Shown: positions 28,120-36,401 of the stretch, in pieces
Numbering within the stretch: position 1 is the stretch's first letter
Layout of the letters: each line of letters begins with the position of its first letter
Notes under the pieces: generated by a model
Databases searched by the model: none
Seen by the model: the letters and a program-made list of their open reading frames with translations, nothing else
What the model was told of the DNA's origin: nothing
Origin: an uncultured Leptolyngbyaceae cyanobacterium
GTDB lineage: Bacteria > Cyanobacteriota > Cyanobacteriia > Leptolyngbyales > Leptolyngbyaceae
Direction: 5' to 3'
Assembly: GCA_938023035.1 (NCBI GenBank)
Contig: CALIDI010000004.1
Coordinates: 52,688-116,687, forward strand
DNA length: 64,000 nucleotides
Translations under genes and position numbers: made by a program

Positions 28120-29415
28120 TTAGAGGGTTGTGTAATCAGGGCTGAAGCGCACTCTTAGGCCATCCTTTGGGCGGCGGGTGGGGATGAGCACAGGTTCTAG
28201 ATTTTGGCTGGGTAAAAGTTCCCAAGTGTAGTGGCGTAGCAACAATGCCAGGATAATCTTTAGCTCGAGTTTAGCAAAGGCCAGCCCCAGACAAATGCGG
28301 GGGCCACCACCAAAACCAATCAGGCTGAAGGGTTGACGCTTGGCGTCAGGGCGATCGGGGTTAAACCGTTCTGGGTCAAAATGATGGGGTTTTGCATAAA
28401 TAGCGGGATCGCGGTGGGTGAGTAAAATCGAATATTGGGCTAGCCAGCCGGCGGGCACCTGGTATCCCTGAAACTCAAAGGGTTTGACGACACCACGAAA
28501 ACCGCCAGCAACGGGGGGATGGAGTCGCTCAATTTCGCTGAAGACTTGCTCTAGGTAGGGCATTTTGCCTAATTGCTCAAGCGTGATTTCTTGATTTCCC
28601 AGATGCTGTTGCTCGCTTCTGGCCTGTTGAAGAACGTCTGGGTGTCGGGCTAGTTCTAAACAAATCCAGGTGAGCATGGCGGTGGTGGTTTCATGCCCAG
28701 CAAATAGTAGCAGCAGTGCCTGATCGCGGATTTCTTCTAGGGAAAGGCGATCGCCCGCTTCATCCCTGGCTTGAATTAACAGGCTCAGGGCATCATTGGT
28801 AGGATTTTGCTGCCGCTCCTGAATGACCGCTGTCAGATGGTGCAAGATTTTTTGACGGGCACTCAGAGCTGGCAGCAGGCGTAGGCCAAAGAGGCCATTG
28901 GTGAGGGTGGTGAATAAGCGGCTCAGGCGATCGGTCTCGGCCCCTGGGTTGCTTCCTAAAAAGATCTGGCTGGCAATCTCAAACGTGAGTTGCTTAAACT
29001 CGGTGTACCAGGTAAATTCTCCTAGGGTTTGCCATTTTGCCAGGTATCGACGGGTAATGGCTTCCATGGTCGCAATATAGCTCGCTAGGGCAGGCCCATG
29101 AAAAGCCGGCATCATAAGCTTGCGGTTACGGCGATGTTCTTCGCCCTCCTGCACAAATAGCGATCGCCCCAGCAGCAACTTAAACGTTTGCGGCCACCCC
29201 TCCCGCCAAGTAAAGTGCTCCATCCCTGTTGAAAGAACAAATTCTGCGGCCTCTGCCCCAATTAAAAACACCGCAGGCCGACCTAGCAGAGCCGTCCGAA
29301 AGATTGGCCCATATTTTTCGTAGCGTTTGCGGGCAAAGTCTGGATCAAACAGAAGATCCAATGTTTCACCGAGGATTGGTAAACCTGGATTACCCGGTGG
29401 CAGAGGAAGAGCCAT
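28120..29415 (-). CDS. Cytochrome P450, CYP120-like
   Basis: 431 residues. Heme-thiolate Cys375 in FGGGPRICLGLAFAK, I-helix LFAGHETTTAML for oxygen activation, ExxR as EIERLHPP, and the Pro-rich PPGNPGLPILGETLDLL start without membrane anchor. Overall layout matches the cyanobacterial CYP120 group; CYP120A1 of Synechocystis hydroxylates retinoids, so a retinoid or apocarotenoid substrate is a reasonable inference. Redox partners are not encoded nearby. ATG 29415. It is transcribed leftward, convergent to mtnP. Confidence 0.9.
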   Translation of the reverse strand: MALPLPPGNPGLPILGETLDLLFDPDFARKRYEKYGPIFRTALLGRPAVFLIGAEAAEFVLSTGMEHFTWREGWPQTFKLLLGRSLFVQEGEEHRRNRKLMMPAFHGPALASYIATMEAITRRYLAKWQTLGEFTWYTEFKQLTFEIASQIFLGSNPGAETDRLSRLFTTLTNGLFGLRLLPALSARQKILHHLTAVIQERQQNPTNDALSLLIQARDEAGDRLSLEEIRDQALLLLFAGHETTTAMLTWICLELARHPDVLQQARSEQQHLGNQEITLEQLGKMPYLEQVFSEIERLHPPVAGGFRGVVKPFEFQGYQVPAGWLAQYSILLTHRDPAIYAKPHHFDPERFNPDRPDAKRQPFSLIGFGGGPRICLGLAFAKLELKIILALLLRHYTWELLPSQNLEPVLIPTRRPKDGLRVRFSPDYTTL

Positions 29416-30195
29416 AGATTAACTCAAGCGACTGCCTCTAGTATAAAAGCTGATAAAAGCTGGGCGGTTCTGGCTAAAGAAAGGGTTTGAATCGGCCAAC
29501 GTAGACACCAGCCGTTGCGTTACCTGGATCAAGCCAGGGAGTTGTCAGCAGTTCTCGAAAAGTTGCCTCCTTTAAGACCACTCCTTCCGGGGAGGATAAT
29601 GGACAGCCCCATCGGCTAGGGAATGTGCTTGAGCGTTCTCATTAGAAAGGGTGGAACTCACGGCCACGTCTTCAAGACGGTATCTTCTGGGGATGTCGCA
29701 TCGTCACTATCAACGCGATTGCGATCGAGGTCTAACGTTTGGCTAAGTTGCGGCTCAGCTTGTCTTGCAATGGCAATGGCTTTGATTTATGACAGCAGAA
29801 TTTGAGCGGCCAAAACCCACGAAGGCCCCATTCCCATAGGCAGAACTAACCAGGAAAGTAACAGCATGACTGGTTTTTCAGGTTCATAGAATGCCGTCAC
29901 TCCTAAGAGGGCGTTTGAAACATATCCGACAGTTAAGACTGCAACGATGATAAGTCTAAGTTATGCCACGGAACCCCCGATGGGAAGTAGTTGGAAGCAG
30001 ATGCGTAAGTAGCCATGCTCAGTTGATCGAGAGTTCTTGGTTAGGGTGTAGGAGATTGTTGATGGGCTGCAATGTTGAGGCAAGCAAAGTTCTGAGCTGA
30101 GATGGAGGTTGGAAATCATTGATAGTCGTGTTGCAACAGTCAATACTAAGAGGTCAGCTAAGATAAAGAAAATTTAAATTCAATGTCGAAATACC
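29416..30195. other. Spacer with decayed sequence
   Basis: About 780 bases with no intact gene. It contains the hydrophobic remnant described separately (29787-29960). The rest has only short open frames without ribosome binding sites or recognisable motifs. Confidence 0.45.
29787..29960 (-). pseudogene. Possible C-terminal remnant of a membrane protein
   Basis: Between a TAA at 29961-29963 and a TAA at 29787-29789 the minus strand is open for 57 codons and reads two good transmembrane segments (IIVAVLTVGYVSNALLGV; MLLLSWLVLPMGMGPSWVL) joined by TAFYEPEKP. There is no start codon with a ribosome site. The composition is far from random, suggesting the tail of a lost membrane protein. Family not recognised. 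Confidence 0.3.
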
Positions 30196-30366
30196 ATGAT
30201 GTACTCTGCAACCCCTCAAAACGCCGGTCAAATTTTTAATACATTTTTTAATACATTCTTTCATTTGATACAGGAACTTAAACCGTTTGTAAAAGTAGAT
30301 GACTTGAAAGTTGCGTTTGATAATGAAGGTAATGTTGGGTGCATGTCACTTTTGCCCTCGCCTTAA
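30196..30366 (+). pseudogene. Short ORF apparently truncated by an intergenic repeat
   Basis: From ATG 30196 a 56-codon frame reads PQNAGQIFNTFFNTFFHLIQ then ELKPFVKVDDLKVAFDNEG and NVGCMSLLPSP-stop. The last codons and the stop belong to the repeat TTTGCCCTCGCCTTAAATCC that starts near 30350. It may be the N-terminal stump of a small gene cut by repeat insertion, or a chance ORF. No family recognised. Confidence 0.3.
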
Positions 30367-30525
30367 ATCCCTCTCCCAAGGAGGAAGAGGGACTTTGAAT
30401 CTGGCTCCTCTTCCCAAGTTTGGGAGGAGACCGCAGGGCGTGCGCAGCAGGGGCATGGCCCTAACAGGTATGCAAGCAAGGGAGATGAGGGCGGTGCGGC
30501 GCAAAAGTGTTTGGACTATTGATTG
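30352..30525 (+). repeat. Dispersed intergenic repeat, long form (copy 1)
   Basis: Block order: GCCCTCGCCTTAAATCCCTC, CCCAAGTTTGGGAGGAGACCGC, GCGCAGCAGGGGCATGGCCC, then GATGAGGGCGGTGCGGC. The same blocks in the same order occur at 33400-33570, about 3 kb away, with around three quarters of positions recognisably shared. Confidence 0.6.
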
Positions 30526-30682
30526 AAGGAATTGTCTATCTTACTCATGCGATCGCCCCTCGATCGTTAAAACTAACGAAACATTGCATGATTCCAAAGA
30601 TTTTCAGGGATTCGCTAGCCCTTGGGAAGGCAAGTGCTATTGTACTTTGAAACTTGCTTTTGTTTTTGGTCAGGAGGTTTTT

Positions 30683-31015
30683 GTGGGTCTGTTTCAAGAC
30701 GCAAAGGCTCATTTTGTAGCCTGTCATCAACATCCGGTGAATCAGGCATTGCATCACCTGACGAATACTTTGGCGATCGCCCTCATTCCATTGTTGATTC
30801 TGCACAAGTGGGGCTGGTTGGTCGGCTGTCTGGTCGCAACTCAAGTGTTTGCGCTGGGAGGTCATGCCATTTTTGAAAAAAATCAGCCTGCGGCGATTCG
30901 TTATCCAGTAATTACGATTTTGGCCTCCCTATCTTGGTCTTTTGATAACTGGTTTGGGCTGCGGCAAGTGCTGCAATATTTTGCCCAGCGTCCGCCAGGC
31001 GGGGTATCGCGCTAA
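30683..31015 (+). CDS. Mpo1-like (DUF962) small membrane protein
   Basis: 110 residues from GTG 30683, which has AGGAGG five bases upstream; this ribosome site decides the start, since longer frames begin at a TTG without one. Mpo1/YGL010w family, whose yeast member is an Fe(II)-dependent 2-hydroxy fatty acid dioxygenase. Seen: HQHPVNQALHHLTNTLA (family H-x2-P-x-N), two membrane segments (IALIPLLIL; WLVGCLVATQVFALGGHAIFE) and FEKNQPAAIRYPV. The four-histidine metal site of Mpo1 is only partly visible, so activity is uncertain. 54 bases upstream of the amidohydrolase and probably co-transcribed. Confidence 0.8.
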   Translation: MGLFQDAKAHFVACHQHPVNQALHHLTNTLAIALIPLLILHKWGWLVGCLVATQVFALGGHAIFEKNQPAAIRYPVITILASLSWSFDNWFGLRQVLQYFAQRPPGGVSR

Positions 31016-31069
31016 CCAGTTAGATCTTAGAAAGGCTCATTCATTGGGCTGTTTATCATTGGAGGAAAC

Positions 31070-32467
31070 ATGTACGAAGGTTTACTCGTTGTTGACGCGG
31101 ATGCGCATAAAATTGAGAATCCGTTAATTATTTTGGATTATCTAGAGGCAGAGTATCGCGATCGCATTAGTTTGGTCGTAGATAGTATTGGTGAGCAACG
31201 GGTAAAAGTGGTCGATTTTAACCCCGCCACAGGGAAGAGCGACTTGCCAAGGTTATTCCCTCAACCCGAGGGGCTAGGCCGTGGCGGTTTTCGTAACCTG
31301 CACCCTGAAACAACCCTGGGCGGTATGTTTAACAAGCTCCGGATTGAGCATATGGATCGGGAGGGCATTGATGTTCAGGTGATTTATGGAACCTTAAATC
31401 TGTTCTTCTCAAGCTTGTTGGATAAGGACTTTGCCATCGCGCTTTGCCGCGCTTACAACAACTACATTGCGGATGACTGCCATGCCTACCGCGATCGACT
31501 GAAGCCCATTGGTGTGGTCTGTTTGCAGGATGTGGACGAGGCCGTTAAAGAAATGCGGCGCTGCGTTAACGAGCTGGGCTTGATTGGGGTCGCCACTGCT
31601 CCGAATATGCCGGTGCCTCACCCAAAAGCCCCTGCGGCCTTTCCTGAGATTCGCACCTGTAAGGTTGTGAGCCATCCCGACTTTCGCCCAATTTTGCAAA
31701 CAGCCGTTGAGCTAGATATTGCCCTTGGTCTCCATGGTGGCCCTGGTTCTTACATGGTAGGCGGCATTGCCGATCATACAGAAACCTTTGTGCTGACCCA
31801 TATCTTTGTTCAGCGCAATCAACAACAACTCGCCATGGCGCGGATGGTGTTTGACGGAGCGTTTGAACAGTTTCCGACACTGCGGGTCGGCTTTCTAGAG
31901 GGGGGCTGTGGTTGGGTTGCCGATCTGGCTCACGCGATGCATGAGCATTGGGAAAAGCGCATTCGTGACTTTGATCCAAAGCATCCCTATCGCCCTTCCC
32001 TGATGGAATATGGCAAGCTGATGTTGCAAGAGCGGGGCACCAGCAATTCCTCGCTGATCAATCAAGCTCGTAATATTTATGAGCTACTCTGGAACCGAGA
32101 AACGGATCCGACCCAGATCGATGATGCTAGCCTGTATGAGCATTTTGAGCTGCGCGATCGCGACCCCATGGATTATTTCGAGCGGGGGCAAATTTTTACC
32201 TCCTTTGAGTCAGATGATCCTGGGCCAGCCTATCTCCCCGTTGCCATGGGTGAGGTGGGTAAGCGTGTTGCCTGCTTCTCTGGTGACTACGGTCATTGGG
32301 ATGGCGTGTTAGAGAACTGTGTGCGGGATGCAGCCACAGTGGCTGACTATGACCACGATCATCTGGCTCGATTGCTGGGGGGTAACGCCCTCGCTCTCTA
32401 TGGCGAGCGGCTGCGCCAATCACTCCCCACCGGTACCCAATCAACCCCCAGTCTAAGCGTGGTCTAG
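31070..32467 (+). CDS. Amidohydrolase-2 family metal-dependent hydrolase
   Basis: 465 residues; ATG 31070 with GGAGGAAAC directly before it. TIM-barrel amidohydrolase of the ACMSD/decarboxylase-like group: VDADAHKIENP at the first strand, MDREGIDVQVIYGT, GVVCLQDVDEAVKEMRR, GLHGGPGS (metal His), GFLEGGCGW and SGDYGHWDG near the C-terminus. These proteins act on aromatic or amide substrates, by hydrolysis or non-oxidative decarboxylation; the substrate cannot be read here. TAG stop, followed by a perfect palindrome at 32492. Possible pairing with the small Mpo1-like gene. Confidence 0.85.
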   Translation: MYEGLLVVDADAHKIENPLIILDYLEAEYRDRISLVVDSIGEQRVKVVDFNPATGKSDLPRLFPQPEGLGRGGFRNLHPETTLGGMFNKLRIEHMDREGIDVQVIYGTLNLFFSSLLDKDFAIALCRAYNNYIADDCHAYRDRLKPIGVVCLQDVDEAVKEMRRCVNELGLIGVATAPNMPVPHPKAPAAFPEIRTCKVVSHPDFRPILQTAVELDIALGLHGGPGSYMVGGIADHTETFVLTHIFVQRNQQQLAMARMVFDGAFEQFPTLRVGFLEGGCGWVADLAHAMHEHWEKRIRDFDPKHPYRPSLMEYGKLMLQERGTSNSSLINQARNIYELLWNRETDPTQIDDASLYEHFELRDRDPMDYFERGQIFTSFESDDPGPAYLPVAMGEVGKRVACFSGDYGHWDGVLENCVRDAATVADYDHDHLARLLGGNALALYGERLRQSLPTGTQSTPSLSVV

Positions 32468-32491
32468 TCCGGGGTTTGTTGGACTTCACTT

Positions 32492-32515
32492 CCCCCAGTT
32501 CCTAGGAACTGGGGG
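32492..32515 (+). terminator. 24-bp perfect palindrome after the amidohydrolase gene
   Basis: CCCCCAGTTCCT joined directly to AGGAACTGGGGG. As RNA it would form a strong hairpin 25 bases after the stop codon. There is no T run, so termination would be atypical; it may instead be a repeat element. Confidence 0.45.
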
Positions 32516-32856
32516 CTAGAGAGGCCCTAATGTGAAATGCTGAATTGAAATGCTGAATACGCCCTACCATCAGCGAGCGGGCAAAATTGGCGAAGCAAAA
32601 GAACAAAGTGTCTCAGTTCCCGTTCCTTGATTTCTGACTCCCATAGCAGTCGATAAAGTCATTTAAGACTGTCAGATGCTAAAAAGCCTTGATTGGGGTT
32701 TCTTTCAGACTTGAACCTTTATCCCTTTCCCCTGCTGCATGACGAGTTGTGCTCAAGAGCGCCATGATCTGCCACTGTAGGTAGGTTGTCTATAGACAAT
32801 TGAAGGGGCTGCAGGAGCCTGTAGTGATGATCGCCTCTGCCTAACAACCGCTCAAA

Positions 32857-33399
32857 ATGACGATCGCTGAATACCTGGAATGGGAATCGCAGCAGGAAAC
32901 TCGCTATGAATACGTCAATGCTACTATTTATGCCATGACGGGTGGCACCATTCCCCATAACGATATTGCCCTCAGTCTTTACACGGTCTTACGCCCCCAC
33001 CTGCGATCGCGGGGATGTCGGATGAATGTGCCAGATGTGAAGGTGGAGGTCAGCCCTACAGGCCCCTATTATTATCCCGATATTGTCGTTAGTTGTGACC
33101 CGCGAGACCTGAATGCTCGCAAGTTCATCCGATATCCCAAGCTGATTGTCGAAGTCCTTTCTCCCGCCACCGAGGCAAAGGATCGGGGTGAAAAGTTCAC
33201 CTGTTACCAAACAATTCCCAGTCTGCAAGAGTATGTCCTGATTGATTCTGAGAAGGTGGCTGTGGAGTGTTACCGCCGGGGAGGGGGGCGGATGTGGCTG
33301 TATTATCCGTACTCGGCAGGAGATGTGATTTCCCTCGGTAGCATTGAATTTGAGTGTGCGATCGCCCTGGTATATGAAGGAGTTGCGTTACCTGGATAG
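32857..33399 (+). CDS. Uma2 family putative nuclease, short form
   Basis: 180 residues from ATG 32857. Features: MTIAEYLEWESQQETRYEYV, MTGGTIPHNDIA, then RMNVPDVKVEV...YYYPDIVVSCD (acidic residue), LIVEVLSPATEAKDRGEK (Glu and Lys) and YQTIPSLQEYVLID. All expected PD-(D/E)xK residues are kept. This is the compact Uma2 type without coiled-coil tail. It is flanked by dispersed repeats on both sides and is the third Uma2 gene in 15 kb. Confidence 0.9.
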   Translation: MTIAEYLEWESQQETRYEYVNATIYAMTGGTIPHNDIALSLYTVLRPHLRSRGCRMNVPDVKVEVSPTGPYYYPDIVVSCDPRDLNARKFIRYPKLIVEVLSPATEAKDRGEKFTCYQTIPSLQEYVLIDSEKVAVECYRRGGGRMWLYYPYSAGDVISLGSIEFECAIALVYEGVALPG

Positions 33400-33570
33400 G
33401 AATCACCCTATTCGCCCTGAGCCTAGTCCTCTCACAAAGCACAAAGGAAAAGAAAACAAGATTTCTCACTTCTACTCCCAAACTTGGGAGTAGACCGCCG
33501 GGTGCGCGCAGCAGGGGCATTGCCCTGATGGGCCTTCCAGCTAAGGAGGATGAGGGCGGTTCGGCATTCA
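33400..33570 (+). repeat. Dispersed intergenic repeat, long form (copy 2)
   Basis: Follows the Uma2 stop directly: CCCAAACTTGGGAGTAGACCGC, GCGCAGCAGGGGCATTGCCC, GATGAGGGCGGTTCGGC, the same order as at 30352-30525. The central CCCAAACTTGGGAG can form a hairpin. Confidence 0.6.
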
Positions 33571-33631
33571 GAGGATTGCCGCAGTCATTACCAATGCAGC
33601 GATCGTCAGCGCCAACAAAACAGCGATCGCC

Positions 33632-35296
33632 TTAGCGCTTGCGGGAGGTACGGCCTAGACCCCCCGATCGCAAAATTCCCACAATTAACCACAGCCCTAA
33701 AAAACTGGCCGAGATAAACAGCACTAGGCTAATCCAAAATAAGCGGCCAGTCGAGTCATTGGCCAACAGCATCGCCGCTCCCAAAATTAAAGCCCCCACC
33801 ACAATGCTGAATGAGAGCCGATTCGCTGAATCATCAATACTGCTGCGGAGAGCGTCTATTCCGCGCAACGTAACATTCCATTGCAGATTTTCGTTAGTGA
33901 CTCGTTCAAGGAGCAGCTCAATTTGTCGGGGTGATTGCAGCGACAGCGCTTTCAAGTCAAGAGCAGTACGGAGGAGCGCTTGCATCGGCGCTTCGCCCAC
34001 CAGTTGCCGCTGAAATAAATCAGTCATGAGGGGCTTAATCTGCTCGGCGAGCTGAAACTCTGGGTCAAGCTGGCGTGCAACCCCTTCTAAATTAGCCAGC
34101 GTTTTTGCATACAGCCCCATGTTGCCAGGAATGCGCAGCTTATTCGTACGGGCTGCCTGTAATACTTCATAGAATAGCTGGCTAAAGTTAATCTCCTCCA
34201 GGTTGAGGTTATAGTAACGGCGCAGCAAGCGGTCATAATCTGCCTCTAGCTTGACCAAGTTTACGGGTTCAATCGGTTCGGCTAACTGGAGCGTTAGTTG
34301 GGTACACCGCTGCGAATCAAGGTTGACCATGGCCAGTAGCATCTCCGTCAGCACCTGCTGAGTGCGAGGATCGAGCCGCCCTACCATGCCACAGTCTAAG
34401 AGGGCGAGGCGGCCATCATTTAAGTAAAAAATATTGCCAGGGTGGGGGTCGGCATGAAAAAAGCCATCAATGTAAATTTGTTGGAAAAAGACCCGAATCA
34501 ACAGGTTAACGGTGGCTTTTTTGGCTCTGGTTGCCTCCTCCACATCGCCTAAAAACGCTGCACTGAGGATTGGGGCACCTTCTAGCCAGGTCATTGTCAT
34601 TACCTTAGGCGTCGTTGCTTCCCAAATAATTTCAGGAATAACTAGTTGAGAGGGATCAAACCACCGGCTACTGGAGAGATTACGGCGAAGCTGGTCGGTA
34701 TGGGTGGCTTCTCGGGCAAAATCTAACTCAGCCCGGAGCGCGTTGGCAAACTCTTCGGCGAGGGCTTGAAGGTCGTAGTAGCGGCCAAAGTTAGTACGCG
34801 CAATCAAGTCGGCGATGGTTTTTAAGAGGGTGATATCTTGCTCAACCACCTGATCAATCCCCGGTCGCTGGATTTTGACCGCCACTTCGCGTCCATCTCG
34901 CAGGGTGGCCCGGTGCGTTTGGGCAATCGACCCGGCGGCCACGGGCTGGGGGCCAATTTTGCTGAAGAAGGTGTCGGGCGATCGCTCTAGTTGCTCAGCC
35001 AATAATGCCTCCATTTCATCCCAGGCCACAGGTGGCACCTCGGCTTGCAAGGTACTAAGCTCATCAATATAGGCCGGAGGCAGTAAATCAGGACGGGTAC
35101 TGAGCAGTTGCCCTAGCTTCACGTAGACCGGGCCTAGCTCAACCAGAATGTTACGCAACACAGCGGGGGGTGGCAGTTGGGGTTCCTCAGAGCGGGTGCC
35201 ATTGAGGAGCCGCCGCATATAGTCCCAGCCATTACGAAGAACGACTTCCATAATTTCCCGCTGGCGGGCACTGGTTTGAACAAGGCGATGAACCAT
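33632..35296 (-). CDS. UbiB/ABC1 (AarF) family atypical kinase
   Basis: 554 residues. Family-diagnostic motif KxGQ in VYVKLGQLLSTRPDLLPP, Ala-rich loop AAGSIAQTHRA, Lys of VAVKIQRPG, ExD in ELDFAREA, catalytic HADPHPGN and LLDCGMVGRL. Two C-terminal transmembrane helices (SFSIVVGALILGAAMLL; FWISLVLFISASFLGLWLIVG). UbiB proteins support quinone biosynthesis in proteobacteria and mitochondria; cyanobacterial and plastid homologues act on plastoquinone and prenyl-lipid metabolism, which is inference here. ATG 35296. Monocistronic. Confidence 0.92.
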   Translation of the reverse strand: MVHRLVQTSARQREIMEVVLRNGWDYMRRLLNGTRSEEPQLPPPAVLRNILVELGPVYVKLGQLLSTRPDLLPPAYIDELSTLQAEVPPVAWDEMEALLAEQLERSPDTFFSKIGPQPVAAGSIAQTHRATLRDGREVAVKIQRPGIDQVVEQDITLLKTIADLIARTNFGRYYDLQALAEEFANALRAELDFAREATHTDQLRRNLSSSRWFDPSQLVIPEIIWEATTPKVMTMTWLEGAPILSAAFLGDVEEATRAKKATVNLLIRVFFQQIYIDGFFHADPHPGNIFYLNDGRLALLDCGMVGRLDPRTQQVLTEMLLAMVNLDSQRCTQLTLQLAEPIEPVNLVKLEADYDRLLRRYYNLNLEEINFSQLFYEVLQAARTNKLRIPGNMGLYAKTLANLEGVARQLDPEFQLAEQIKPLMTDLFQRQLVGEAPMQALLRTALDLKALSLQSPRQIELLLERVTNENLQWNVTLRGIDALRSSIDDSANRLSFSIVVGALILGAAMLLANDSTGRLFWISLVLFISASFLGLWLIVGILRSGGLGRTSRKR

Positions 35297-35817
35297 GGGA
35301 ATCGTTGGGAATAATTGAAGACAGATGCAATTGATAGAAACACCTCAAACCTAGCAGGTATTGAGGGCGATCAGCGGTTTTCTGGAGCAGGAAGTCCCGG
35401 TCTTTCAACGATTTTGATCAAACCAAGAGGCAAAAGGTGCTGAAGTAATGAATTGAGGAATGAAAATTTAATCATCTCCCTGCTGTGCGCCACCCCAACT
35501 ACCTCTAGCTTTTTCCCAAAGCTGGAAGAGGGCTGTAGGGTTTTCGCGGCTTCCTCTGCGGGTTGAAGGAATGGCAATCCATCCAAGCGGCCTCGATCAA
35601 CCGCTAGGATCGCTAGGCTAGAGGCGGGACGGCAGAATATGGCGCGATCGCGCGGCTATAGTATTGCAGGCTAAGCTTAGGACAACGTGCAGGGCCAAAA
35701 GCTCCTCGTATTTGAAAGTGCTCAATATCTTCTCTTTATATCTAAATGTCCTAATAGATTTGTGTGGCGCTATACCTTCTTTGTTCACTCTCTTAACTCA
35801 GAGACCGTAGGGTAACA
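35297..35817. other. Spacer, no gene seen
   Basis: About 520 bases between divergent genes. Contains CTAGCTTTTTCCCAAAGCTGG (35506-35526), a hairpin-forming relic of the dispersed repeats. The 71-codon minus-strand frame across it has no motif and no ribosome binding site and is not counted as a gene. Confidence 0.45.
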
Positions 35818-36357
35818 ATGAGCTTAGACATTTCGACGACAGATCCAGATTGGCGGCGTGAGCAACTGACTCAATGGTGGCAGCCCAGCCGGCAATTGCT
35901 AAAATCGATTCGCTCTTATCAAAAATGGCAAAAACAGGGCGGATTTTTGGGGTTTTTAGGTTGTCGCAGAGCGGTGCTTTCCCATCGTTTTTGGAGTGTG
36001 GTCACCAGTGCCGATATTCCACTCAACTGCCAGTTGGGGGGAGGTTTACTGATGCCCCACCCCAATGGCATTGTGATACACCCAGACGCCCGAATTGGGC
36101 CGAACTGTCTGATCTTGCAGCAGGTCACGATTGTGAGTGGGGTCAAGATTGGCGGGCAGGTTGATATCGGGGCCGGGGCCAAAATTATTCGCCCGGTGAC
36201 GATTGGCGATCGCGCCAAGATCGGGGCGAATGCTGTCGTGTGCTGTGACGTTCCCCCAGGAGCGACGGCAGTCGGTGTACCTGCCCGCATTCTGCCAGCC
36301 AAACTGCCCACTGCTGAAGCTCAAGAGTCGCTACCACACCTGTCGGAATCGGCTTAA
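35818..36357 (+). CDS. Hexapeptide-repeat acyltransferase (serine acetyltransferase-like)
   Basis: 179 residues. After a helical N-terminus (about residues 1-60) comes a left-handed beta-helix with hexapeptide turns: GGGLLMPHPNGIVIHPDARIG, PNCLILQQVTIVSG, VDIGAGAKIIRPVTIGDRAKIGANAVV, VGVPARIL. The HPNGIVIH block resembles the CysE active-site His region, but the N-terminal domain is much shorter than in true CysE, so it is more likely a sugar or polysaccharide O-acetyltransferase of the LbH-SAT group. ATG 35818. Ends 44 bases before the end of the convergent glycosyltransferase gene. Confidence 0.82.
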   Translation: MSLDISTTDPDWRREQLTQWWQPSRQLLKSIRSYQKWQKQGGFLGFLGCRRAVLSHRFWSVVTSADIPLNCQLGGGLLMPHPNGIVIHPDARIGPNCLILQQVTIVSGVKIGGQVDIGAGAKIIRPVTIGDRAKIGANAVVCCDVPPGATAVGVPARILPAKLPTAEAQESLPHLSESA

Positions 36358-36401
36358 CGTTGGGCATGGCTGAGTGATAGGCGTTTGGCAGAACCCCGTT
36401 C

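Noticed and set aside
35371..35586. 71-codon minus-strand ORF upstream of the acyltransferase
   Set aside because: It overlaps a repeat-derived hairpin and has no motif or start signal.
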